Assembly (NCBI GenBank): GCA_963576725.1
Contig: OY755252.1
Location: forward strand, 39,932,599-39,996,598
DNA from: Azorinus chamasolen
Lineage: Eukaryota > Mollusca > Bivalvia > Cardiida > Solecurtidae
DNA length: 64,000 nt
Direction of reading: 5' to 3'
Shown here piece by piece: positions 49,201 through 61,444 of the stretch. The number at the start of each line of letters is the position of its first letter. The first letter of the stretch is position 1. The position numbers and the translations under genes were made by a program. The notes under the pieces were generated by a model that was given only the letters and a program-made list of their open reading frames with translations, did no database searches and was not told where the DNA came from.

Positions 49201-52200
49201 TTTTACAAGATACAAGAAATTTATTTATAGTCAGGTTGTTTTCACAACATATTTAACATTTATAGCTAAAAGCTATTTACCGACATAATAATATAAGTTT
49301 CTTAACAATAAAATTAACTAACAGCCTGTAAAGAAATACATTATCAAGTTTAAAATAGTAAAAATTCTACAAAATGCATTTTAATATACATCTAATACAG
49401 CATGCAGTGTATATCACATCTACCTGTATACATGTAAATGCATGCATAATAGGAACAATAATAAAAAGTAAAAATGGGGTCATGTGCAGACAGCATAGAT
49501 CCAGATCAGGTATCTAGTAACGTGGTGCACAATTTGGATATATGACTGTCTGCGCATGCTAATTGATTTACTCTGGGTTCATAGATCCTGTCAAGGGGCC
49601 AGGCTTTCTGGCCCCTTATCAGGTGCCAATCTGCAGATTACCTGTTTTTAAAACTAAAACCTGTGTGAAAGTTGCTGATCGTGACATAAGCCTAAAAACT
49701 GCCTTAAAAAGAGTATAACTAAGAGTCTGACAGTCAAAAGAAGGCACAAAAGTGCGACAGGTAAATTAGAAGTAAAACCATTTATCCACCCAAATCAGAT
49801 TTGGGAAGAACTGATCAGCAACTTCCTCACAGTGGATTAACATCTAGGAATAAGCACATCAAAAAATCATAGAAACTTCAATTAAACATAAAGCAAAGCA
49901 AGAAACATAAAGCAAAGCAACAAACATGTAATTTACAAGTTACAACACAAAAGCAACTAAATAAAAGTTCATGCATAGCAAAAGGCTGGTTGTGGACACA
50001 GATAGGTACAACTCATGAACACATAGCACACTTACAGGATGGGCCACTCCAGGTCCAGATCAGCCTGACAAACTCTTGTAGTTATCGATTTGTCGGATCT
50101 GATTTGGCAGGCTGTTCCAGATCTGGGTGGCCTCATACCTACCTGAAGGACTGCTTACCGTAGCTTGTTGTTCTTATGCTTGGGGTTTCTAGTAAGTTGT
50201 CGTACCTAAGAGAATATGAAGACTGTTTTAGTTGTATTAAATCATGTAGGTAGGGTGGAGATAAATGATAAATGCATTTAAACGTTTCGATGGCAATTGT
50301 TCTAATTCTGCTTAAATGTAGGGTAGGCATATTTACTTTATCTAAGAAATATTCATAACTGGATGAGAAATCATTAAAAGCTATTTTTAGGGCTCTGTGT
50401 TGTAATTTTTCTAATTTTTCTGTGTTTGTTTTGTTGCAAAAATGCCAGATCAAAGGGCAGTAATTAAAGTTGGATCTCACAAATGACTTATATACCAAAA
50501 GTTTGCAATCAGGTGATAAAAACTTACTTAATCTTAAAAGAACATTTAGTTGTCCAGCTGCTTTTTTGCACATTTTAGCTATTTGTTCATAAAAATTTAG
50601 TAGATAGTCAATTTCTACCCCAAGCAGTTTAACACTGTTTTCACACTTTATATTCATTCCTTCTAAATTGAAGTTTATTATATTATCATGTGTTTTCTTT
50701 CCCACAGCTATGGCTTGAAACTTGTCAGGGTTTGCTTGCATTAAGTTGAATTTGAACCATTTAATTAATGTGTTGCTTTCTTCTTCTAACGTAGATTTAA
50801 GGATATCAATATTTTGGTGGTTGTAGGATAATGTATTGTCATCTGCATAATTATAAATTTTAGATTTCTCAATAAAATAGAAAATGTCATTCATGAAGAT
50901 ATTGTAGATTAGAGGGCCTAGTATTGAGCCTTGGGGCACTCCTTTCATAGTTTCAAGCCATGAGCTGTGGGAAAGTCCCACTTTAACTCTTTGTTTCCTA
51001 TTAGATTGGTAATTTTCTATAAGAGTGCAAGCATTTTCAGACAACCCGTATGCACCGAGCTTGAGGACTATGAGGTCATGTGGCAGACAATCAAAGGCCT
51101 TTGAAAGGTCCATAAGAATTGCTGCCACATGCTCCTTATTGTCTAGTGCAATTTTCCAGTCCTCAGCCAGGCGCATCAGGGTTGTCTGACAGCCATATTT
51201 GGGTCTAAATGCTGACAAGTAATTGTGGAATATGTCCTCAAAGTATGTACTAAGTTGTTCATTAATAATCTTTTCAAATATTTTAGAAGTTGATGTTAGT
51301 ATACTGACAGGTCTATAATTTTTCATGGTAAAGGGGTCATCTTTTTAGCTCCACTTTTTCAAAAAAGTGGAGCTATTGTCATGACCCTCTCGTCGGCGTC
51401 GGTGTCGGCGTCGGCGTTGGTTAACCTTTTTGTTAAGGTCCTTTTCTCAGAAACCATCAAACATATTTGGATCATGTTTGGTATGTATGTTTACTATCAC
51501 AAGGGGAACCCATTTCACAAGGGTAGGTAACCCTAAAATTAATTTTGCCATAGTTATGCCCCTTTTTCGACTTAGAAATTTCATTGTTGGTAAAGTTTTA
51601 TGTTCACGTCTATGTCTCAGAAACTGTCTAAGATATTTTGTTCAACTTTGGTATACATGTTAGCTATTACAAGGGGGACCTATTTACAAGGGCAGATAAC
51701 CCTAGAATTAATTTTGCTATAGTTATCTCCCCTTTCTGACTTAGACTTCCACTACACTATCCAGCACTAAAGAAAGTGGAGCGCGCTGTCTGCGGACAGC
51801 TCTTGTTTGAATAGAGGAGTAACTTGAGCTTTTTTGAGATTGTCTGGGAATATTCCTGTGTCTATCATTTTGTTTGCTATGTTTGCCAAAGGTCTGGATA
51901 TTGTCTCAGCTGAACATTTTAGGAGTTTTAGAGGTATGTTGTCAATGCCTGTAGCCTTTTTAGGGTTTATGTTTCTAAGTAGTTTGCATACATTTTCTGG
52001 TGAGACATGTCTAAAACTAAATTCTACTTCACTTTTATTTTGATGTTTCTGTTCTGTTTTCATTATACTTGGGTGGGTAGAATCTACTTCTGAGTTAGAG
52101 TTAATGCCTATATTTTTTGCAATGTTTACATAAAATTCATTTAAAAGTTCACAGACCTTAACTTGTTCAGAGATCAGGGTGTCATTTTTATGTCTCCCCC

Positions 52201-55200
52201 ATTTATGGGGAGATATATTGTTTTTGACAGAGTTGTCTGTCTGTCTGTCCGTCACAAACTTGTGTCGCGCGTATCTTTGAAACCAGTTGGGCTAGAGTCA
52301 CCAAACTTCACAGGAATGGTCACCAGCATGAGTTGTTGTGCACCTGGGGGTTTTGAATTGTCTCCCCTTGATAACTTTGGAGTTATTGCCCCTGATGACT
52401 TAAAATTAGAAAAACTTTGTGTCGCGCATATCTCTGAAACCGCTAGTACTAGAGTCACCAAACTTCACAGGAATGTTGACCGGCATGAGTTGCTGTGCAC
52501 CTATGATTTTTTAATTGTCTCCCCCTGATAATTCTTGAGTTATTGCCCCTGATATGAACACTTAAATTTATACAAACTTTGTGTCGCGCATATCTCTGAA
52601 ACCAGTAGGGCTAGAGTCATCAAACTTCACAGGATTGTTCACTAGCATGAATTGTTTTGCTCTTGTTTTTTTTTAATTGTCTCCCCCTGTTAACTTTGGA
52701 GTTACTGCCCCTGATGACTTAAAATTAGACAAACTTTACTTAGTGTCGTGCCTATCTCTGAAACCACTAGAGATATAGCCACCAAACTTCACAGGAATGT
52801 TGACCAGCATGAGTTGTTGTACACCTGGGATTTTTTAATTGTCTCCCCTTGATAACTTTGGAGTTATTGCCCCTGATATGATTACTTAAAATTAGAGAAA
52901 CTTTGTGTCATGCATATCTTTAAAACCACTAGGGCTAGAGTCACCAAACTTCACAGGAATGTTGACCAGCATGAGCTGTTGTGCACCTGGTTTTTTTTAA
53001 TTGTCTCCCCCTGATAATTCTTGAGTTATTGCCCCTGATATGATAACTTAAAATTAGAGAAACTTTGTGCTGCACGTATCTCTGAAAGTAGTAGGGCTAG
53101 AGTCACCAATCTTCACAGGAATGTTCACCAGCATAAGTTGTTGTGCATCTGAGATTTTTAATTGTCTCCCCATGATAACTTTGGAGTTACTGCCCCTTAT
53201 GACTTAAAATAAGAGAAACTTTACTTTGTGCCGTGTGTATCTCTGAAACCACTAGTACTAGACTCACCAAACTTCACAGGAATGTTGACCAGCATGTGTT
53301 GTTCTGTACCCAGGGTTTTTGAATTGTCTCCCCCTGACAATGTTGGGAGTTATTGCCCCTGATGACTAAAAATTAGACCCTGATAAGTTGTGAATTGGAA
53401 AGAGGATGGGAGGGGGAGACATCTGTTTTTGTGACAAAAACAAACCTCTAGTCCTTAAGTATTATTTCATTTGAGTTATTCTGCAGAGATTTTTGTGATA
53501 AGAAGGGTTTAATAGTAGGCCAGAAGTCTTTTGACTTCGGGCCACCACCACATCTTTCTAGGAAATAAGTTTTTATTGATTCTCTTTTTACTTTGGTTTT
53601 AGTATTTCTTAGTTTCCTAAAGTTTTCCCAGTTTCTGCTTGTCTTGAATTTCATATATTTGTTGTGCGCTTGTCTGGTTTTGTAAATTATTTTTCTGTAT
53701 TCTGAGTTCATATAAGGTGGTGGGTTTTTTCTGGGTCTTTTCTGTTTGATAGGTGCATGTTCATCTAAAATTTCAATAAAAAGCCTTTCATGTGCCCAAT
53801 TTTGTTTTAGTTTAGACAAATATTCACAATTTTTCCTGTAATATTTCTTTATCCATTCATGATTGGAAGTTTGATATTGGCAAATGCATAGACAAGATGT
53901 TCAACCCTTTGCAAATATAACTCCTTTATTTCTCCACCAAAACCGTTGCTCACAACATAGGGTTTGTTGGAGATATGACAATTTTAGTATTTGAACACGC
54001 ACCTGACCGATGGCACTTCAGTCGATGTATCATCTGTGTTTGTCTGCCTGTTTTCCAGGTTTGTTGATCAGCTTCCACCCCAACATTCTGCAGTCACTGC
54101 TACCACAGCTGTCCAGTCAGAGACTAGCTGTCAGAAAGAGAGCCATTATAGCCATTGGTAAGTGACAACCAAATAGAAGAATAAATATGAACAGTAGTCG
54201 AAAAGAAATTAAAAATCCAAACAGTATGTACATATAAACCCTAATAAGATCTCTTATTATGTTTCAATTACAGTAAAACTTCTCTATAACGACCACTAAA
54301 TTACATCAAGTATTTTGTGTTAAAGGCAGGTGGTTGCTTAAAGCAATGTGAAAGTAAAACAGAACGCTCCTATAGGAGCGTTCTGTTTTGCTTTTACCTT
54401 GCTTTAAGCAGCCACCTGCCCAAAATACCAAAAAATACCAACTAATTAACACAATTTAGTGGCCGTTATAGAGAGGTTTTACTGTAGTGCCAAATATTTA
54501 TTGAAATGAATAATAATTACCATAAATATTTGAACACCCAACCTCTCCTTTCCACCACTTTGTAAAGGCACTGTTATGACAACTTTATATTAAACTCAGG
54601 GAGTGACAAATTGTGTAGACCCTGATCAAACACCTTCAGGAGCAGTTTTTGGTCTGCACTATTTGCCTTAGTCAGAATATCTAGGCATATAATTGTATAC
54701 TTTATCTCTCTTTCTTATGGAGACGCTTTTGCATGCCTTTGCAAACGGAGTAGATTTAGATCAGAATACTCCAGTATGAGCAGTTTGATCAGGATATTAA
54801 GCTCAGTTTGCAAATATAGATCTGAATCTTCAGTATCTGCCATGTCCAAATATGAATATGTAAAAATGTTTGGCATTAAATAGGCCTTTGAAATATATTG
54901 CATTGATGTAGAGAAATATTGGAAAAGTATGTAAAATATTTTCTATATTTCTTCGCCAAGCACTATCTTGCCGATATCCATTAAAATTCCCTCTTCATGC
55001 CTCTTTATCTACAACACTGGTCAAAATCTGTATCATTTTATGTTGAAATTGATTATGGAAATATGATGTGATATGCATATTAACCCATTACATCAAAGAG
55101 ATGCCACTTGATACCTCTGCAAACACAGTAGAACCAGATCGAATGGCTTCTATAGGAGTGAAGGGTTAATAATATTGAAACTGTTTCCTTGTTTCAGGGT

Positions 55201-58200
55201 TCCTGGTGATGAGTTGTAACAACACATTGTTTGTAGAACTGATAGATTACCTGTTGTCAGAGCTAGGGAAGAACGCCAACACATCCACAACAAGGACATA
55301 CATACAGTGTGTAGGAGCCATCAGGTAGGGACAATCAGTGTGCAGGAAACATTGTCCTCATTGTAGTCGTGTTCAATGAACCTTCTGCTCCATGGATATA
55401 TCATTTGACTTTTGACACCTTTGCAAACAGAGTAGACCCAGATCAGACAGCTCCTGTAGGAGCTGTCTGATCTGGGTCTGCTCTGTTTGCTTATGGATTA
55501 ACACAGATAATTCTTTTTACAGTTTTTGACACGATACCAATTTCCTTGTTCATGATGCCATTATAAAATTTCAGCTAACCAATATCCATACAGTCATTAC
55601 TTCTTACATTATTCATGGAGTAAAGGGTTAAGTTTACTGGAGTGATCAGCTAAAAACAATGTTAACAGCTATTTAAAACCTAAGTATAGATATAAAAGTG
55701 GCAATTTGTCACATATATACATAAAAATATTTGATCACATATTTACTTGAACTGACTTTATTGTAATTGGAAACAACCCAAGACGAGAGTTGTATGAAGT
55801 CTGGGTCAAAATGACATCTTTATAGATCGTCACCAAACCTTTTCTGGAGGGTACTTTTTAGCATTGATTATCTGTTGGAGGTGTCTTATCAGGATTTTCT
55901 TTTTTATGCCCCCGGGGAGCATATTGTTTATTCTCTGTCTGTACATTGGTTGGTTTGTTTGTCTGTTTGGCCCCAACTTTATTGTTGGCGATATTTTGTC
56001 GCTATTGCACATACATACTTCAAAGTTGGAATGCATGTGCAACTTATGGAAGGGAATATTTTTTTGGGGGGTGACTTATTAAGGTCAAAGTCATACATCA
56101 AGGTCAAAGGTCATATTGGGGGCATAGTGTTTCACAAGCACATCTTGTTTGCTTAAGAACTAATATATTGCTGATAGTACAGTTTCTGCCATGGCCAATC
56201 ATTCCTGTGTTTAAGGGCCAGAAATTATTATACTTATTAATATTCATGATGTCATGAGTTCATTCTTGTATAACTACATGTATAATGAAGTAAAGGGTTG
56301 AAGAAGATGATATGAGAATTTCTAGATGTTAAATCTAGTACAGTCAAACCTGGTCTAACGGCCACCTTTATAAGACCGCCACCTGTATATGAGCGCCACA
56401 TTCAAACAGTCCCGTGCAAATTCACTATATAAACTTACTGTATAAGACGGCCACCTGTTAAACGCGGCCAGCGGCCGCATATAATCGGTCCCAAAAACAT
56501 TTTTTACCTGTATAAAAACGCCGATATTCGGCGTGCGAGGCCGCGTATTACCTATGCGGAAGTTATCGATTATTTCCCTTTGTCTAAAATACTCTTTGAA
56601 AAGGAGGTAGCGAACAAAATATCGCAGCTTCTCGCCGATTCACGAAGGAAATGTTTCTTTCGGCAATTTCTTCCTCTGCTTTCAGGGACAAATACATGAA
56701 AATTGTTGGATATTTTCGCATTATCGTAGCATTCTAGAAATGTTTAAGACGAATATTTTGCAATGCACTGACCAAACAAGCCCATAACGAGTAAGAAACT
56801 CCCTAAAACTGCCTTTGTATAGAGGGCATCCTGGCTTCATAAATCGTGTCATGAACGAACGACGCTGACTGCACAGCTATAGTATCCCTTCAAAAAGTGA
56901 TCTTCATTTTTCATAATGTAAAGATTTATAGATGTAAATGATGTTCGAAATGCATGGGGAATATGGTTGACCTGTTCTCATAACATAAAATGAGATGCGA
57001 ATAGAACACGTGTACTAAAGAAACCTTACATGTTTTTTTTCGTTGTTTTGATTTTAATTCATACGTCCACATATTCATCTGCATGTAATATTGTATTTTT
57101 AAATAATTAAAACTATTTCAACATACATGAAATTTTTGTCAACAGTTTACGGGCAATACTTAGCGGGATATCTTCTTCCCTAATGAAACCTTTATAAGAC
57201 AGCCACCTGTATATAACAGCCAGTTTCTCTTGGTCCCAAAGGTGGCTGTCTTACACAGGTTTGACTGTATATTATACTTAATGTTTATTAATTCTGCATT
57301 TTTAGTCGACAGGCAGGTCATAGATTTGGTGAACACCTAGAGAAGATTATGCCCCATGTGATAAAATTCTGTCGCCTTGAGGATGATGAGCTGAGAGAGT
57401 ACTGCTTACAAGCGTTTGAGTCCTTCGTCAGGCGCTGTCCCAAAGAGATTTCACCCTTTGTTTCAGATGTAAGTGTAACAGAGCTTTGTGAAGGCGGCAA
57501 TGATGAAATTGGTTTTTCTAAAAATTGAAAAAATGAAATTCAAATATCATTAACCTGTGCCTCAATTATTAATGTCTACTCTAATTCACTAGACAAATGA
57601 TTTCTGTCTAATTTGAAGAATAGGGCAGACCTATCAGTGAGAGGAGTAAAGAAAACATTCTTGAATTTCTAGTGAACACCGACAAGATACGGGTTAGCTG
57701 AGTGACAAGAGATTTAGATACTCTAATTACATGCTTACTATTTGGACAAGTAAACAGACAAATACACATGTAGTACAGACTGCTCCTACACTAATTGCTA
57801 CAATGTCAGCTTTCTCTGATGAAATTGATTTCCTGAATATTCCTTGCCAGTTTTGATTTAATTTATGTTTGACAAAATTATAAATATAGAACAGTCAACA
57901 GACTAAGTTTGATTTTAAAACTAATATATGTATTTGATGCATCAGTGATGGCTGATACAAGTTTTAGTGGAGGTACCATTATTATCATAAGTATTCAGAC
58001 ACCATGTGTCCCCTTTCCACTGATTTCTAAAATTGAAACTTTAATTTGGCACAATTTTGATAATTTTAAATCAGACTGAGGCAGTAGCAAAAAGGGTAGA
58101 TCCTGATAAAAATGCACGTTCATTAACAGCTTGATCTGGGTCTACTCTATTTGCTTAAATTTGTCTGAATACTGACAATAGGTAATAAAGGTATGGGTTT

Positions 58201-61200
58201 CAAGAAGTCATTCTTCCTTGTTTTTTGTGTTGCAGATCATTCAAATCTGCCTGGTGTATATTTGTCACGACCCCAACTACAACTATGATGATGATGACGA
58301 TAATGATATGGAGATGGACCAGGAGGAGGAGGAAGAAGAGTAAGTCATTAACCCGTTTAACCATTGCCTTCATACAAACGCTCTTTCAAGACTTCGCAAG
58401 TAGAGTTGAGACAGATCTGACGGCTCCTATACAAGCCGACTAATCAGGATCTCCTCTGTTTGCTTATGAAATTATAGTAAACTCAGCATGGAATGACATT
58501 CATTCAACCTTGAAATAAATATCCTAACCTCCTAATATTGTTATAAGGATTTCTTAAATGTCATGATAATTAATATTAATATCCAGAAATGGGTTGCTAT
58601 ATGTGTTAATCACCATTGCATGCTTCCCAACTTTTTTTGACTCTCAAGAGGGGGTTTCATGATTTCTAAGAGGGAGATTTGGGGTTTCAAGAGGGAGATT
58701 TTCGTGTCGCGGCATTTTTCAGTGATTTTGTTATACTACATTTATTTATAGTGTTGTAAATGAAGGAAACAGCGAAGCTTCTTTTTTTAATATTGTTTAA
58801 ATTTGTTACATAAATTTGTTTCTCCAAACCAGGCACCAAAGAATAATTATAATCTTTTTTTTTTTAAACATAACAAAACAAAAGAATTACTGACTTAATC
58901 CATTGAACCCCAGTGAGGCATTTACAGAGTACCTGTGAATAAAAAGTATACTTGTGCAAACAGTGTTGAACCACACCAAAGGACTCATACATAAGCCCCT
59001 TTGATATGGGTCTGCACTGTTTGTAATTATGCAATTCATTATCAAACACACGAAAAAATGATTAGGCTAATTAGGAACTTGCATTGTCCTTTTGAACATT
59101 CAGGGGGTTAATGAGTTAGTAGTTAACCTTTAGTCAGTTCAAGTTAGTTACTGCAAACATTGAGCAGTCAAAGAAATGTTAAAATCCCAAAAAGTCAACA
59201 GTCCGTGTTTTAGCCCATATCAACAATCTTCGCGAAAACCAATGACATTTCAAAATTATATTGTAATTATTTTTTTAGGGTATGAAATGGTAAAAAATAT
59301 TTCATGGTGTTTTTAATTACATCTTTAGTGTCCTTATCATTAATTATATTCATGAAAAAGCAACTTTGTGCACAAATTAACTCCATGAATATCAGTCAAG
59401 TGGGCTTTTATTTCAAAGTGTTTCGGCCCATTGAAACAACGAGGCCAAGCACAGCTGTCATTAACATGGAAGCAGAGAAGCATTTCTATGTCTTATATCT
59501 TAATTATGAGAATAGAATTTCTGCTATAATTGAATAAAGTCTTTGTCCAAGTTACCAAACGATATTGGAATGTGCATCACTAGGATAGCCAATTACGACA
59601 TCATGACCGATTACGACATCATGACCAATTTCTGGTATAAACAAATGGATGATTAAAGCGCTGTTTGTTATCAAACGTTTACGGTTGAGTGGCTATCTGT
59701 GAAACCCCTTACAGTAGGGAAACCATCTGGACCACCTGGGGCTAATCCTTTGACACCTTTATGAGGGGTAATTCTGAAGGGCAAACAAAAGATTTTCTGA
59801 CCTGCTAAAGATTTCAAATTTTCAATACACCCAATTTTGATTTTTTTTCAAATCGGGTTTTTAGTCAAATAATCGGGGTCGTCGGGGTTTACCTTCTGAA
59901 TCGGGAGACTCCCGACGAAATCTTGAGAGTTGGGAAGCATGCCATTGGGTTTACAACATCAGGGTTATGAAATTAGAGGGACAAGCTGGGATTTTTATGT
60001 TGACTAAAAGTCAAATCATATACAGCTTCACTAGTAACTATTTACATGCACATTTTCTGGTATTTCGTCTGTGAGAGTAAATTTGAAACCCTTGTATAAT
60101 TCAAGCAAGAGATCATACATTCAGGTGTGGCTTAGCATGGATAAAAGGTTCTGAGTGCCATAAAATTATACTTTAAATTGTCTTATTTCTTAATTCCGTA
60201 GCACTTGGACATTGAAAGGAAGAAATTTGGTATGATCTTCAGTCGGGAGGTGAAATTTTGCACGTTTTGGATATCTTCAGTATTTCAAATATTTCTTGAC
60301 TGAAAAACAGCATTGAGAAATTATAATTTATCTTTACTGATGATTTTAAGTAAATAAATAGCAGCAAGATAGCAGACTAAGCAACAGATAAAGGTGCATA
60401 TTAAAATACTGAAATTGTCATTTCTCAACCAAGCTCTGTATTGTGACCATTCTTTAGAATCTTCTCGGAGACAATTTTAAGAGTGGTCACAACATAGGGT
60501 TTGGTGAAGAAATAAAGAAATTATTCCTAACCCATTCCCTCATATTGACGCCTTTTGACACCTCTGTAAAAGTCACAATGTTGAAACCATTGTAATAAAT
60601 AGAGCATTTGCTCCCATAGGAGCAAATGCTCTATTTATCACAATGGTTTCAAACTATGAAATTCTAAAAACAATTCCTTTTCTCTAGTTAAATCATCCTT
60701 TTCGGTAGATTTATTAAAAATGGTTGGATCTAAATATAGCCTATGAGGTAATGGGTTAAAATGTTTAATTTATGCATCTTTTCTGGGTCTCTGAGTGGAG
60801 GTTTTGGGGTTGTTTTTTCGATACTTCACTGCACCTACATTATCTACAACTACCTCTAGTTGTAATGATCTTTTTGTCTTCTCACAGAGGGTCAGACGAG
60901 GAGTACAGTGATGATGATGATATGTCTTGGAAAGTTCGCAGAGCTGCAGCCAAGTGCCTGTCTGCTGTCATAGCAACACGACATGAAATGCTGTCAGACT
61001 TCTACAAAGTTGTCTCCCCTGCTTTAATACAGCGATTTAAGGGTAAGTCATCATGATTTATTACGTATCAGTATATTTTTCTGATTGATCAAAGCTTGCT
61101 TTGATAAGCTTTAAATGGAAATGATATTGCAAAGTTTTCAGCAATTCAAAATGATTACACTTTATTGATTATGTAAGAAATAATGACATCATAAATATTA

Positions 61201-61412
61201 ACTCTTTCCCTTTTGAATATTCATGTAAGATATAAGGACTGTATGAATATAGGTAAATTAATTTTTATGACCCCCAACGGCGGGCATATAGTTATTGCAT
61301 TGTCCGTCCTTCCATTTGTCCACTCCATCCTTTCGTCCGTCCGAAATTTCATGTCCCTTCTATAATTTTTATGCCCCCATAGACGATAGTCGGGGGGCAT
61401 ATTGTTTTTGCC

Positions 61413-61444
<32 letters not shown>

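Larger units (their letters stand above)
50060..53885 (-). pseudogene. LINE ORF2 (linker and reverse transcriptase), 5'-truncated, split by two hairpin elements
   Basis: Three coding pieces on the - strand read as one protein. Piece 1 (53885-53448) is the linker after the endonuclease ([40 protein letters not shown]). Piece 2 (about 52185-51809): [37 protein letters not shown]. Piece 3 (about 51345-50060): [38 protein letters not shown], active site YADD near 50850, [11 protein letters not shown], then, after a frameshift at 50150, [14 protein letters not shown]. The endonuclease is absent. Otherwise the frame is well preserved. Jockey/CR1-type by motif style (inference). Lies antisense in CAND1 intron 6. 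Confidence 0.88.
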
